DNA from: JASLCR01 sp046462475
GTDB taxonomy: Bacteria; Patescibacteriota; Saccharimonadia; Saccharimonadales; Saccharimonadaceae
Direction: 5' to 3'
Assembly (NCBI GenBank): GCA_046462475.1
Contig: JBKGVB010000014.1
Span: 1 to 47,019, forward strand
DNA: 47,019 nucleotides
Both the position numbers and the translations under genes were made by a program. The stretch's first letter is position 1; each line of letters begins with the position of its first letter. Positions 16,137 to 25,207 of this stretch are shown here, in pieces. The notes beneath the pieces are model-generated. The model saw only the letters and a program-made list of their open reading frames with translations. It ran no database searches and was not told the DNA's origin.

Positions 16137-18336
16137 CGAGACTCGAGATCAAAACCTCTCTTGGGCGAGCGCCATCTGCCGGACCAATCACACCCTGCTC
16201 CTCCATCTCCTCGATAATACGAGCTGCTCGAGCGTAGCCGACACGCAAACGGCGCTGCAAGAGACTCGTCGACGCTTTGCCACTCTCTACCACAACACGA
16301 AGTGCATCTTGGTACATGTCATCGCCACCTTCGTGGTCGAAGTCCATCACCACGCCACCTTTACCATTGAGCTGAACAGGCTGCGAAATAATCTCGTCGT
16401 TGTACTGTGGCGCCGACTGCATACGCAAGTGATCGGTAATTTTCAGTACTTCTTCGTCCATCACCCATGCGCCCTGGATACGCTTTGGCTTGCCCATTTC
16501 GGCAGTCTTCATGAGCATGTCACCCTGACCAAGCAACTTTTCGGCACCAACTACATCGAGAATCGTGCGGCTGTCTACCTGAGAAGCCACCGTGAAGGCA
16601 ATACGCGCTGGCACATTGGCCTTGATCAGACCAGTAATAACGTCAACCGACGGGCGCTGCGTCGCCAGCACCAAATGAATACCGACAGCACGAGCTTTCT
16701 GCGCCAATCGCACAATCAAGGCTTCAACATCTCGCGCTGCCACCATCATGAGATCAGCTAGCTCGTCAATTACCACGACAATATACGGCATCGCGCCGCC
16801 TTCAACTTGTTGCTTGTGTCCATCTTCGTCTTCGACAGCGATCTTTGTCGCACCAGACGCTACCTTCTTGTTGTAGCTTGCGATATCACGCACTTTTTCT
16901 TCAGCAAGCAGCTTATAGCGGCGCTCCATCTCATTGACCGCCCACTTCAGTGCACTGATCGTCTTCTCTGGCTCGGTAATAACCGGAGTAAGCAGATGTG
17001 GAATGTCTTCGTATGGTGCCATTTCAACTTGTTTCGGATCGACCAAAATCAGCTTCATTTCTGATGGCGAATTACGATACAAAAGGCTCGTCAGCAGTGT
17101 ATTGATCATCACCGACTTACCAGATCCGGTCTGACCAGCGATGAGAAGGTGTGGCATTTTATTGAGCTTGCCGACTACCGCTTCACCAGAAATATCCTTA
17201 CCAATCGCAAATCCAAGCGGCTCATGGGCATTCGCCCACTCTTTTGATTCGAGAATTCCTCGCAAACGTACATCGGCCGCCTTACGGTTCGGCACCTCAA
17301 TACCGACAGCTCGCTGGCCAGGGATTGGTGCCTCAATACGAAGGCTCTGCGCAGCTAAATTCAATGCAAGATTCGTCTCAAGTGCTGAGATACGAGTCAG
17401 CTTCACACCAGCAGGTGGTTTCAATGTGTATTGTGTGACTTTTGGCCCAATATTAGCGCCTTCCATCTCGACATTTATATTGAATTCACCGAGTGTATCC
17501 TGGATTACCTGTGCATTGTGCTGCACATCACCAGCGTCAGCCGGGCTCTGCTTCTTCTCAAGTAGATCAAGACTTGGCGCCTTCCAGTTTGGATCGGTCG
17601 CCGACACCAGAGCAGCTTGCTCCTCGGCTGCTTTGTCCTGTGGCACACTACCCTTGAGACTTGATAACCGTGCCTTTTTACTTTCACTTGGATCAAGTGT
17701 TGGTACACCAGCATTTAACTTCAGTTCACCGACTGTTTGTGATTTCGGCACATCGGCCGCCTGAGCATCTTTCATCACCTTGCTGTTTTTCGCCTGTTCT
17801 TCACTAACGTTATTGTTGAGTGCGCGCAGGCGTTCGATAATCGCTTTTGGCGTCAGGCGAAGAACGAAAAGCAGCGTAATCACAATAAGCAACACATAGA
17901 TAAATGCCGCTACCCCACCATCTACCATAGCGAGCATCGCAGAGTTCAAAGTATCACCGATAAAGCCGCCGTGGCTTTTCGCCATCTCATCTTTCATCAA
18001 CCCAAATAGACCTGACAACTCAACAATAAATAGTACTGAAGCGAGCTTTATGACAAAAGGCAGGCGGTTCTCTTCAGATCGAAACGTCTCAATACCCACA
18101 TAGACAAAAAGAAACGGCAAAATATACATTGCCCAGCCGACTGTGGCAAGTGATGCCATCTGTATCCACTCCAGCACTGGACCGCCGACACCAAACCATG
18201 CCACAATCAGTAGTAGGGCGAGAGCTATAAGAACAACAGCACCAACTTGATTCCAGAATCCCTCTGGCAATGTGTGCTGTGGCGCTTCGATTTTCCGAGC
18301 GCTCTTTCGCTTACGAGTAGTTTTTCTTTTTGCCAT
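16105..18336 (-). CDS. ftsK: DNA translocase FtsK/SpoIIIE
   Basis: A 743-residue motor that pumps chromosome ends through the division septum. The basic N-terminus is followed by four membrane helices (about residues 30-160), a linker, then the RecA-like motor with Walker A GQTGSGKSVMIN (about 400-412) and Walker B IVVVIDELADLM. The C-terminal gamma winged helix (ESGKASTSLLQRRLRVGYARAARI) reads orienting DNA sites. TATAAT lies 10 nt before the ATG. The DUF6498-like gene is coupled downstream. Confidence 0.97.
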   Translation of the reverse strand: MAKRKTTRKRKSARKIEAPQHTLPEGFWNQVGAVVLIALALLLIVAWFGVGGPVLEWIQMASLATVGWAMYILPFLFVYVGIETFRSEENRLPFVIKLASVLFIVELSGLFGLMKDEMAKSHGGFIGDTLNSAMLAMVDGGVAAFIYVLLIVITLLFVLRLTPKAIIERLRALNNNVSEEQAKNSKVMKDAQAADVPKSQTVGELKLNAGVPTLDPSESKKARLSSLKGSVPQDKAAEEQAALVSATDPNWKAPSLDLLEKKQSPADAGDVQHNAQVIQDTLGEFNINVEMEGANIGPKVTQYTLKPPAGVKLTRISALETNLALNLAAQSLRIEAPIPGQRAVGIEVPNRKAADVRLRGILESKEWANAHEPLGFAIGKDISGEAVVGKLNKMPHLLIAGQTGSGKSVMINTLLTSLLYRNSPSEMKLILVDPKQVEMAPYEDIPHLLTPVITEPEKTISALKWAVNEMERRYKLLAEEKVRDIASYNKKVASGATKIAVEDEDGHKQQVEGGAMPYIVVVIDELADLMMVAARDVEALIVRLAQKARAVGIHLVLATQRPSVDVITGLIKANVPARIAFTVASQVDSRTILDVVGAEKLLGQGDMLMKTAEMGKPKRIQGAWVMDEEVLKITDHLRMQSAPQYNDEIISQPVQLNGKGGVVMDFDHEGGDDMYQDALRVVVESGKASTSLLQRRLRVGYARAARIIEEMEEQGVIGPADGARPREVLISSLDEVGSSSDEF

Positions 18337-18346
18337 AACTATTTTT

Positions 18347-18352
18347 ATTATA
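18347..18352 (-). promoter_or_regulatory. -10 box of ftsK
   Basis: TATAAT 10 nt before the ATG. The 15 bases starting with this box (through AAAAATAGT) are identical to those of the sortase promoter. Confidence 0.55.
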
Positions 18353-18506
18353 ACCCGATCAGTAATGAATCTATAGCGTTTTATTACTTCTCATCTAAGA
18401 TATAATATGACGCGTTCTCGGAACAGAACAAGGGTCCTTGACTATTCACGCGAATACTTGCATTATAGCAAAAATTACAATAATTTGCAAGAGTTAGACA
18501 TTACCG

Positions 18507-20738
18507 CTATCTACGTGCTATCTTGTAGTGGCCTAGTCTGCAAACACCTATACCGGCAATTATTAGGATGTAACCCACCCAAAACATTGATACGCTAGCC
18601 CTAGGTACTACTCCTGAATTAGGTGCTTTGATCTCTCTCTGGACCCTACCAGGGCCTTCTGATGCCCCGCCATTATTACCTTCCCCGTTATTCGAAGAAC
18701 TCGCGACAAACACTGCAGGACCTATTGGATCTATAATCTGACCATTCACCTGGCCATCATCATCCAAAGGGCCTCCATCCTCGAGAACATAGGACATCGT
18801 GCTGATCATTACGCCATTACGGTTAAACGTGCCGAACGTAACTCCAGATATCGTCTTATATGAGTTGGTTGCCCAACTAAATTTTCGTGCAATCCACTTC
18901 GAAGTATCATATAGCTTGTCGTAATAGATTGTCACTCGCGTGTTGCCACCTGGCGTCGAACACGAAACACCAAAGTCGGTCACACCCACGGGATACTCAT
19001 AGTCAGCATCTGTTACTCCAGTATACTGTACCGCTCCATCCTGATAAGCCCACCCTATAGTGGAACAATTGTTGTTAGAATCTTGCACCTGAATAGTTAC
19101 ATATCTATCACCATCAAGTGCCTGATTCTGCACAGTACTCACATCGGCCTGGAGACTGTCAAGTACACCATCCCCATTACCATCACCGCCATTCGGACCA
19201 AGATCTTCTGGATTGACGGAACAATCATAGATATCACCGTCAATAGTCCATCCGAAATTATCGATCATTGACTGTCGTGCTGATTGCGAAGAACAATACC
19301 GTAAATTGCCCGCACCAAACATAACATCATTCTTTAATACCTCTACAGCCCAACCGCTCAACGTATTATCATAGTTTGACCTTGACATGCCACTATAATT
19401 GAGAGCTAGATACATACCCTCAACAGATGAAATGTCCCAGCTGGCAAGGCTTTGATCAAATGATGTTGCGCCATAAAATATAGCGTTCATATTTGTCACG
19501 TGGCTTGTGTCCCAGTTATTGAGTGGCTGATTGAAGGACGTAGCACCATAGAATATACTAACCCCGTTAGTCAGGCTACTTGTATCCCAGTTATTAATGG
19601 ATTGATTGAAGGACGTAGCGCGAAAGAACATGCTACTCATATCCTTCACATTACTTACATTCCAATTATCAAGAGCCTGATTAAAAGATGTAGCGTCGGC
19701 GAACATATAGCTCATATTTGTCACGTGGCTTGTGTCCCAGTTATTGAGTGGCTGATTGAAGGCTTTGGCGCCCTGGAACATACCGTACAGGCTCGTTAGA
19801 TTACTCATATTCCAACCATTAAGCGACTGATTGAAGGCGCTTGCCCCCTGAAACATTCCATCCACCGAGTTTACTTTACCCATATCCCAGCTATTGAGTG
19901 GTTGATTGAAGGCTTTGGCATCCCCGAACATACCGTACATCTCAACCACATTACTTGTATCCCAATTATTGAGTGGCTGATTGAAGGACGTAGCACCGAC
20001 AAACATATTACTCATATTTGTCACGTGGCTTGTGTCCCAGTTATTGAGCGGTTGATTAAAGACACTTGCACCGTCAAACATATTACTCATATTTGTTACG
20101 TGGCTTGTGTCCCAATTGCTTACAGGTTGATTAACGGCGGTACCGTTAAACATTGCATATAGACTTGTAACGTTTCCTAAGTTTGGCGCATCGGAGGTGC
20201 TTATAGCTGTTAGATTTGTCGCCCCAGCAAATGCGAGCTCCATGCTCCTCCACTGTATCGCTCCCCATTGATTAATAGCAACAAGCTTCTCGCGATCACC
20301 TCCCCAGTTAAAATAAATCTGTGGAAATGTACCACTAATACGAATCGTGTACGTGCCAGGTATCCCAAAGTCATGCGTGACACTACCAGTGATACCAGTC
20401 TGATCAGGGATACCGTCGTTATTCCAGTCGACAGAATAGTTATATCCGTTGCCATTCGTTGGAATAGTAATCGAACTATCGTTGGAGGTTCCAGAGTTGT
20501 CAGTTTTCCATGTGGTTACAAAGTCGGTAGTATTGATAGCATCGGCATATACAGGATGACTCGCAAGATTCACTATCCCAATAAGCTGTAGTGTCAGTGT
20601 TGTCAGTCCGACTACCAAAAAAACCGCCGCAGAATAGAGTAGTGGGCGTTTTGGCAAGCGTAAACCTGCCTTCCCGCGTAGGCGGATAAAGCGTCGAGAA
20701 GTCTGTGGAGTGTTTGTTATTGCCATTCCGTCATACAT
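18507..20738 (-). CDS. BspA-like (DUF285) repeat surface protein with APNSG C-terminal signal
   Basis: 743 residues from the first ATG; the ATG at 20726 (fifth codon) is an alternative. A signal anchor lies at about 33-55. A PKD-like segment (about 95-140) leads into ten 25-residue repeats of the pattern NNWDTSHVTNMSNMF.GATSFNQPL (about 207-457), the BspA/DUF285 type found on bacterial surface adhesins. A beta-rich domain follows. The C-terminus has APNSG (705-709), a hydrophobic span (about 717-732) and a basic end (KIARR), which is laid out like a sortase signal. Repeat adhesins of this kind often mediate binding to other cells. A TATAAT box gives a short leader. Confidence 0.9.
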   Translation of the reverse strand: MYDGMAITNTPQTSRRFIRLRGKAGLRLPKRPLLYSAAVFLVVGLTTLTLQLIGIVNLASHPVYADAINTTDFVTTWKTDNSGTSNDSSITIPTNGNGYNYSVDWNNDGIPDQTGITGSVTHDFGIPGTYTIRISGTFPQIYFNWGGDREKLVAINQWGAIQWRSMELAFAGATNLTAISTSDAPNLGNVTSLYAMFNGTAVNQPVSNWDTSHVTNMSNMFDGASVFNQPLNNWDTSHVTNMSNMFVGATSFNQPLNNWDTSNVVEMYGMFGDAKAFNQPLNSWDMGKVNSVDGMFQGASAFNQSLNGWNMSNLTSLYGMFQGAKAFNQPLNNWDTSHVTNMSYMFADATSFNQALDNWNVSNVKDMSSMFFRATSFNQSINNWDTSSLTNGVSIFYGATSFNQPLNNWDTSHVTNMNAIFYGATSFDQSLASWDISSVEGMYLALNYSGMSRSNYDNTLSGWAVEVLKNDVMFGAGNLRYCSSQSARQSMIDNFGWTIDGDIYDCSVNPEDLGPNGGDGNGDGVLDSLQADVSTVQNQALDGDRYVTIQVQDSNNNCSTIGWAYQDGAVQYTGVTDADYEYPVGVTDFGVSCSTPGGNTRVTIYYDKLYDTSKWIARKFSWATNSYKTISGVTFGTFNRNGVMISTMSYVLEDGGPLDDDGQVNGQIIDPIGPAVFVASSSNNGEGNNGGASEGPGRVQREIKAPNSGVVPRASVSMFWVGYILIIAGIGVCRLGHYKIARR
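19370..20120 (-). repeat. Ten in-frame 75-bp repeats (BspA-like)
   Basis: Tandem coding units of 75 bp (25 residues), diverged but in register, with several near-identical stretches such as the DNA for NWDTSHVTNM. Recombination between units could change repeat number. Confidence 0.85.
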
Positions 20739-20759
20739 CTTCCTGCTACTGAAAGTAGT

Positions 20760-20765
20760 ATTATA
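20760..20765 (-). promoter_or_regulatory. -10 box of the BspA-like gene
   Basis: TATAAT on the minus strand, 21 nt before the first ATG; the short leader can form CTACT/AGTAG. Confidence 0.5.
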
Positions 20766-20850
20766 CGAGCGCAGTGGCTCCCGTATGGGTTTGTATAGTG
20801 CTTATGTACATCCGTAGTATACTGCTAGATCACACACTGCACAATACCTG

Positions 20851-21162
20851 CTATTCCTGCATTTCTACTTCAATAGTGGCTATCTGCTCTGCACGTCCCT
20901 TGTAGCGATAGCGAATAATAAGCACCGACATTGCGGTATAAAAACTCACCCAAACAATGTTCACCATGGCCATCAGCATATTGCCAAGGCTAATCACATA
21001 CATCAACGTTACCGTCTGTGCTATTGCCCATATCATCCAGGTGCTCAAACTAAACTCGTCGGAAGCTTTTGTCTTCACTAGTTGCTTCAGCTGCGGCACG
21101 CACGCTCCAACCGCAATTGTTGCGGCTATCAAATATAGTACCTCTATTAGATAGAAAAACAT
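20851..21162 (-). CDS. SemiSWEET/PQ-loop family transporter
   Basis: A 103-residue protein with three membrane helices (about 5-25, 40-60, 65-85), the size of a half-transporter that works as a dimer. CVPQLKQLVKTKASDEFS holds the Pro-Gln loop that gives the family its name; bacterial members move small sugars down their gradient. The substrate cannot be read from the sequence. A GATAAT box sits 6 nt before the ATG, so the message is predicted to be leaderless. Confidence 0.85.
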   Translation of the reverse strand: MFFYLIEVLYLIAATIAVGACVPQLKQLVKTKASDEFSLSTWMIWAIAQTVTLMYVISLGNMLMAMVNIVWVSFYTAMSVLIIRYRYKGRAEQIATIEVEMQE

Positions 21163-21168
21163 GACTCA

Positions 21169-21174
21169 ATTATC
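21169..21174 (-). promoter_or_regulatory. -10 box, leaderless start of the SemiSWEET gene
   Basis: GATAAT on the minus strand, 6 nt before the ATG; no ribosome-binding site. Confidence 0.5.
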
Positions 21175-21225
21175 ATCTCGCTGTTTGTTTTGTATTGTTC
21201 TATATCTACACTAACACACTAATGC

Positions 21226-21705
21226 TTAGTTGTCAATCTGACTATCTCGCCGGAAGTGGTCGATCATCTCTACATCAACAAGATCTTTTTCTCTTCCAGC
21301 AGCTGCCTTTAGCTGACGCACGAAAGAAAGATGCAGGACATAAAAGCCAAGCTTGTGCTGGCGACTATTCGCAATTAGCTCGTCGAGCTGAATAATCCTA
21401 TTCCCTATCGGTCTCCCGAAGTCATACCACTGGCGCCATATATCAAATCGTCCATCTGCACTGCCTACCGATGTAACTTGAAAGCGACTGTTGTCAGTAA
21501 GTCTCCTGTAGCGATGGACTACCTTCTTCCAGTAATCTGGGTCTGACTCGAGTAAATATTCCCTATTTTCGAAGGTCGTCGCAAGATCAATATCACGCGC
21601 CACGCGTATACCTTCTAGTTCAAGCACACCGCTCCCGGCCAGCACTACCTGCTCAATGTCAGGGAATTGTAGCGCTGCTATTTCGCCGGGAATGGTTGTT
21701 TTCAT
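21226..21705 (-). CDS. Nucleotidyltransferase-fold protein
   Basis: A 159-residue protein with an N-terminal nucleotidyltransferase signature: LAGSGVLELEGIRVARDIDLAT, that is GSG at 24-26 followed by the DxD pair Asp38/Asp40. The rest is mixed alpha/beta with a C-terminal helix (KDLVDVEMIDHF). Such minimal nucleotidyltransferases include kanamycin-type and toxin-related enzymes; nothing here decides the substrate. Its ATG follows the RNase J stop with no gap, so the two are co-translated. No partner antitoxin gene is next to it. Confidence 0.7.
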   Translation of the reverse strand: MKTTIPGEIAALQFPDIEQVVLAGSGVLELEGIRVARDIDLATTFENREYLLESDPDYWKKVVHRYRRLTDNSRFQVTSVGSADGRFDIWRQWYDFGRPIGNRIIQLDELIANSRQHKLGFYVLHLSFVRQLKAAAGREKDLVDVEMIDHFRRDSQIDN

Positions 21706-23850
21706 CTAGTAGCCGCGATTTTCAACACGTGCACGAGGTTCGACCGCTTCAGTATCTGGTACTTGCGGAGGTTGGAATTGCTTCTGAGGAAGCTTTGGCA
21801 TCGCAGATTGTTTCGGGCTATTCTGCAAGCGCTGCTGTGGTGAGCGATTACCGCTAGCTTGTGGCTTCTGGCCCTGTCCACTGCCAATTTCGTTGATGAC
21901 TGGAATCACAATCGGCGTACGGCGTGTTTGGTCGTACAGGATGTGTGTAATCTCGTCTTTTAGCTCCTTCTTGAGCTGGTCGAGATCTGCTTTCTTGCCG
22001 CCGAAGCTGCGTGCAACTTTCTGCTTCAGGTACTGGCGGATAAGTCCCATAAGCTCTTCGCTATCACGCAGATAGATAAAGCCGCGCGAGATAATATCCG
22101 GACTCGTCAAGAGACGACCGGTGCCGCGCTGCACAGTGAGTACAACCACGAACATACCTTCATTTGCCATGTGAATACGATCTTTGAGGACCACTTCCGA
22201 CACCACCGCGCCAGAATCGTCATACATAATACCACCGACCGGAATACGGCCATTCTTCTTGGCACCTTCACTGGTAATCTCAAGAATGTCACCGCTGTCA
22301 CACACAAAGATATTATCGCGTGGGATGCCCGCTTCCTTTTCGGCCAGCTCGGCGTTGTGCACAAGCATATGGAATTCACCATGAATCGGCAGATAGTAAG
22401 TTGGATTAAGTGCGTTGATAAGCTTTACGTGATCTTCATAGTAGCCGTGACCAGAAAGGTGCAGAGGACCAATACCTGTCAGGTGAGTCTTACCATTTTG
22501 GATAACATCTGAACCTTCACGCATCAGACCATCAACCGTACGTACGACATACTTCTCGTTACCAGGAATTGGATTTGAACTAAAGACCACAACATCGGAG
22601 TTTTTGATCTTGATAAATTTGTGCGCACCAGAGGCCATGCGGTTCAATACGGCGTTAAATTCACCTTGCGAACCAGTACAGACGATTGTCACCTTGCCGT
22701 CGGGCATTTTGACAATATCTTCCATCTTTACGACAACGTCTTTTGGCACTTTGATCGTTCCTGTGCGCAAAGCTACTTCCATATTCTGGATCATGCTATA
22801 GCCAGCAAAGGCAACCTTGCGACCGTGAAGCTTTGCTTCGTCGAGGATCACCTGCATACGGTGAAGCTGTGAAGAGAAACAGCTAAGGATCAGGCGAGAA
22901 TTTGGATATTTCTCCATCACCTGGCCCATACTCTTCTGAATATCAAACTCGCCGTGCGTATGCGTACCATCTGACTCACAGTTGGTTGATTCGTTCATGA
23001 GCATCAAGATGCCTTCTTTTGCGGAAATCTCTGTCAGGCGCTCGAGATCAAACTTCTTACCATCGACTGGATTATCCTCAAAACGCCAGTCACCCGTGTC
23101 GACCAGTACTCCGAGCGGGGTACGGACGACGACTGCGGTCGCATCAGGGATTGAGTGATTCACCCGAACGAGCTCGATGCTAAATGAGTCACCAAGCTGT
23201 ACGCGCTCGTGCGCCTCAGGATTAAGCTCATAATATTCTGGCTCGTAGCCGCTCTGGCTTTCTTCCATGGTGCGCTTGAGCATACCAAGTGTAAACTTCG
23301 ACGCATACACTGGTGCAGGAATCTTGTGAATCAAGTGGCGGAACGCACCGATGTGATCAAGGTGTCCGTGCGTAAAGACAACGCCGCGTACCTTGTGTTT
23401 GTTTTCTTCAAGCCAGGTAATATCTGGCGTGATGTAGTTGATGCCCGGGTAGTCACCACCAGGGAACAAGAATCCCATATCGATCACGACAATGTCGTTG
23501 TCGTATTCAATGGCCATCATATTTTTACCGATACCCATCTCACCGAGTCCGCCGATAGGAATTACGCGAAGTTTCGGACCATGTGTCTGCTTCTGGCGTT
23601 TCTGATCGGCTAGGCTAAACTGCTTACCACCGTAGCCGTTATAAATTGATTTGTTTACCGGTACGTTAATGATGTGCTGTGAGGCACGAAGATTGACGTC
23701 TTCTGATGTGCGGCGCTGTGCGCGGAATACTTCACCGCGACGGGTTTGCGTATTATTTAATACGGTATTGTTGGACTTTTTCTTCTGTCCGTTGTTTGGC
23801 CGCTTTGACATATCGTCACCTTGCGGCGTAGCGAGTCTACGTTGACCCAT
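21706..23850 (-). CDS. rnj: Ribonuclease J
   Basis: A 714-residue metallo-beta-lactamase/beta-CASP RNase with 5'-3' exo and endo activity, a main mRNA-decay enzyme where RNase E is absent. A basic, Asn/Gln-rich N-terminal extension (about 1-92) precedes the catalytic core, which begins LRVIPIGGLGEMGIGKNMM. The metal motif FTHGHLDHIGA and the beta-CASP stretch are intact. A Pro/Gln-rich tail follows the C-terminal domain. Usual RNase J enzymes are near 555 residues, so both extensions are unusual. AAAGGAG lies about 10 nt before the ATG. PNPase, its decay partner, is nearby. Confidence 0.96.
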   Translation of the reverse strand: MGQRRLATPQGDDMSKRPNNGQKKKSNNTVLNNTQTRRGEVFRAQRRTSEDVNLRASQHIINVPVNKSIYNGYGGKQFSLADQKRQKQTHGPKLRVIPIGGLGEMGIGKNMMAIEYDNDIVVIDMGFLFPGGDYPGINYITPDITWLEENKHKVRGVVFTHGHLDHIGAFRHLIHKIPAPVYASKFTLGMLKRTMEESQSGYEPEYYELNPEAHERVQLGDSFSIELVRVNHSIPDATAVVVRTPLGVLVDTGDWRFEDNPVDGKKFDLERLTEISAKEGILMLMNESTNCESDGTHTHGEFDIQKSMGQVMEKYPNSRLILSCFSSQLHRMQVILDEAKLHGRKVAFAGYSMIQNMEVALRTGTIKVPKDVVVKMEDIVKMPDGKVTIVCTGSQGEFNAVLNRMASGAHKFIKIKNSDVVVFSSNPIPGNEKYVVRTVDGLMREGSDVIQNGKTHLTGIGPLHLSGHGYYEDHVKLINALNPTYYLPIHGEFHMLVHNAELAEKEAGIPRDNIFVCDSGDILEITSEGAKKNGRIPVGGIMYDDSGAVVSEVVLKDRIHMANEGMFVVVLTVQRGTGRLLTSPDIISRGFIYLRDSEELMGLIRQYLKQKVARSFGGKKADLDQLKKELKDEITHILYDQTRRTPIVIPVINEIGSGQGQKPQASGNRSPQQRLQNSPKQSAMPKLPQKQFQPPQVPDTEAVEPRARVENRGY

Positions 23851-23937
23851 AAATTGTTTTTCTCCTTTTTAGTTATCAAAAAATAATTTCGAATTAGATT
23901 AATTAGGCGCGAGGTTTCCCTCTTTTCTAGTGCTTCC

Positions 23938-23966
23938 ATTATAACAAATACTCTCTAAAAATGCAA
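23938..23966 (-). promoter_or_regulatory. Promoter of rnj
   Basis: TTGCAT (23961-23966), 17-nt spacer, perfect TATAAT (23938-23943) on the minus strand. The leader is about 80 nt, long by the standard of this window. Confidence 0.75.
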
Positions 23967-24016
23967 GTTGAGCTCAAGGAAGTTAGAATTCACAGGACTC
24001 AACTACCGCTAAGGAC

Positions 24017-24022
24017 TATACT
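24017..24022 (+). promoter_or_regulatory. -10 box, leaderless start of the GH3 gene
   Basis: TATACT followed by 6 nt and the ATG at 24029; no ribosome-binding site. Confidence 0.55.
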
Positions 24023-24028
24023 GTATCT

Positions 24029-25204
24029 ATGAGGAAACGTGCTTCGCGCTCCAAGCGCAAAACGCTCGTAGTCATACTACTCATTAGCATGACGGTGGCT
24101 ATAGCATGTCTCGGTATTCTTTTCGCAACAAGCCACAGGCCCACGCAGCACACTCATCCCACATCCAATACGCCGCACTCAAAAATAGTACCTACACCAC
24201 CAAGCAAGCCAAAGCCCTCTTCTCCAGCTCAGCTTCGTGAAAAGGTCGCCCAACTACTGATGGTAGGTGTTACCTCAAAGCAGATGGCAATAGATCTGGA
24301 AAAGAGTTATCATATCGGTGGATTTTTGCTGCGGCCCGGCAGCGGACTTTTTAATAAAACCGCCTTAGCGGCAGTTGAGTCATATAGCAAAACTCCCCTG
24401 CTGCTCGCTATCGACCAGGAGGGTGGCTATGTGTCACGCATACCAAATACCACCTTTTCACGCGACTCCGCTCTTTACATGGGCACCCTTTCCAATGATA
24501 AAGTCGAAGCACTTGGCTACCAAATGGGAGCAGCCTTGAGTGCCACAGGAGCAAATATCGATCTAGCCCCAGTGGTCGATCTTGACGATGGCCATAACGC
24601 CGCCGTCAGTGCAATCGATCGTTCATTCTCAAGCGATCCAGCAATCGTAGAAATTAAGTCACAGGCATTCAGCAGTGGACTACTACGAGCACACGTCGTA
24701 CCAACCTACAAACATTTTCCCGGGCTAGGATATGCAAATGGTCCATCTGACGGCAATACCGACAGTGGACCAGCTACCTCACCGCCGCTTGCTATACTTA
24801 AAGCACGAGATCTACTCCCCTATCGACCCGTCTTTACAACTACCTCACCGGCGATTATCATGGTCGGCAATCAAATCGTACCAGGTCTCACTGGAAGACA
24901 GCCAGCCAGCCTCAGCAGGGCTACCTACCAACTACTCCGCACCACCTATCATTTTAATCAGGTGATTATGACCGATGAGCTCTTGCTTGCAAAAGCAGTC
25001 TCCACGGTACAGCCCGATCCTTCAGCGGCCGTCATTACAGCTCTGAAAGCCGGAGCTGACATCCCTCTCATTAATCCATCAGAGACCGGTACCGTAGGCA
25101 ATATCATTGATGCAGTTGTCCACACAATCCAAGACGGGCGGCTTCACGAGACCGACATCGACGCTTCACTAGCCCGCGTAAATCAACTTCGAGCGTCACT
25201 ATAG
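24029..25204 (+). CDS. Membrane-anchored glycoside hydrolase family 3 (NagZ-like)
   Basis: A 391-residue protein: an N-terminal membrane anchor (about 12-33), a Pro/Thr/Ser linker (about 38-67), then a GH3 barrel. AIDQEGGYVSR (127-137), DLAPVVDL (178-185), KHFPGLG (228-234) and the nucleophile region MTDEL with Asp316 are all family hallmarks; NagZ-type enzymes remove N-acetylglucosamine from muropeptides. The DSH motif that carries the catalytic His in NagZ reads TDSG here (244-247), so either chemistry or substrate differs. Being extracellular, it may act on its own wall or that of a host cell (inference). It converges on the udg gene, 3 nt away. Confidence 0.9.
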   Translation: MRKRASRSKRKTLVVILLISMTVAIACLGILFATSHRPTQHTHPTSNTPHSKIVPTPPSKPKPSSPAQLREKVAQLLMVGVTSKQMAIDLEKSYHIGGFLLRPGSGLFNKTALAAVESYSKTPLLLAIDQEGGYVSRIPNTTFSRDSALYMGTLSNDKVEALGYQMGAALSATGANIDLAPVVDLDDGHNAAVSAIDRSFSSDPAIVEIKSQAFSSGLLRAHVVPTYKHFPGLGYANGPSDGNTDSGPATSPPLAILKARDLLPYRPVFTTTSPAIIMVGNQIVPGLTGRQPASLSRATYQLLRTTYHFNQVIMTDELLLAKAVSTVQPDPSAAVITALKAGADIPLINPSETGTVGNIIDAVVHTIQDGRLHETDIDASLARVNQLRASL

Positions 25205-25207
25205 CGA

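Noticed and set aside
17141..17764. A 207-codon open frame on the plus strand
   Set aside because: It is antisense to ftsK, has no start signal, and its low-complexity product reflects ftsK codon bias.
18401..18598. TATAAT followed at once by ATG and a 63-codon frame
   Set aside because: The box touches the ATG, so transcription would start downstream of it. The frame runs into the end of the BspA-like gene and its product looks random. A small RNA remains possible but unsupported.
19370..20120. Regular 75-bp repeats considered as a CRISPR array
   Set aside because: The units are contiguous, in frame and encode DUF285 repeats; there are no spacers.
21226..21705. Nucleotidyltransferase-fold gene considered as an AbiEii-type toxin
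   Set aside because: No antitoxin gene is adjacent; it is coupled to RNase J and lacks AbiEii length and motifs.
23944..24016. Possible RNA gene between rnj and the GH3 gene
   Set aside because: No stable fold or tRNA-like pattern was found; the space is explained by the two divergent promoters.
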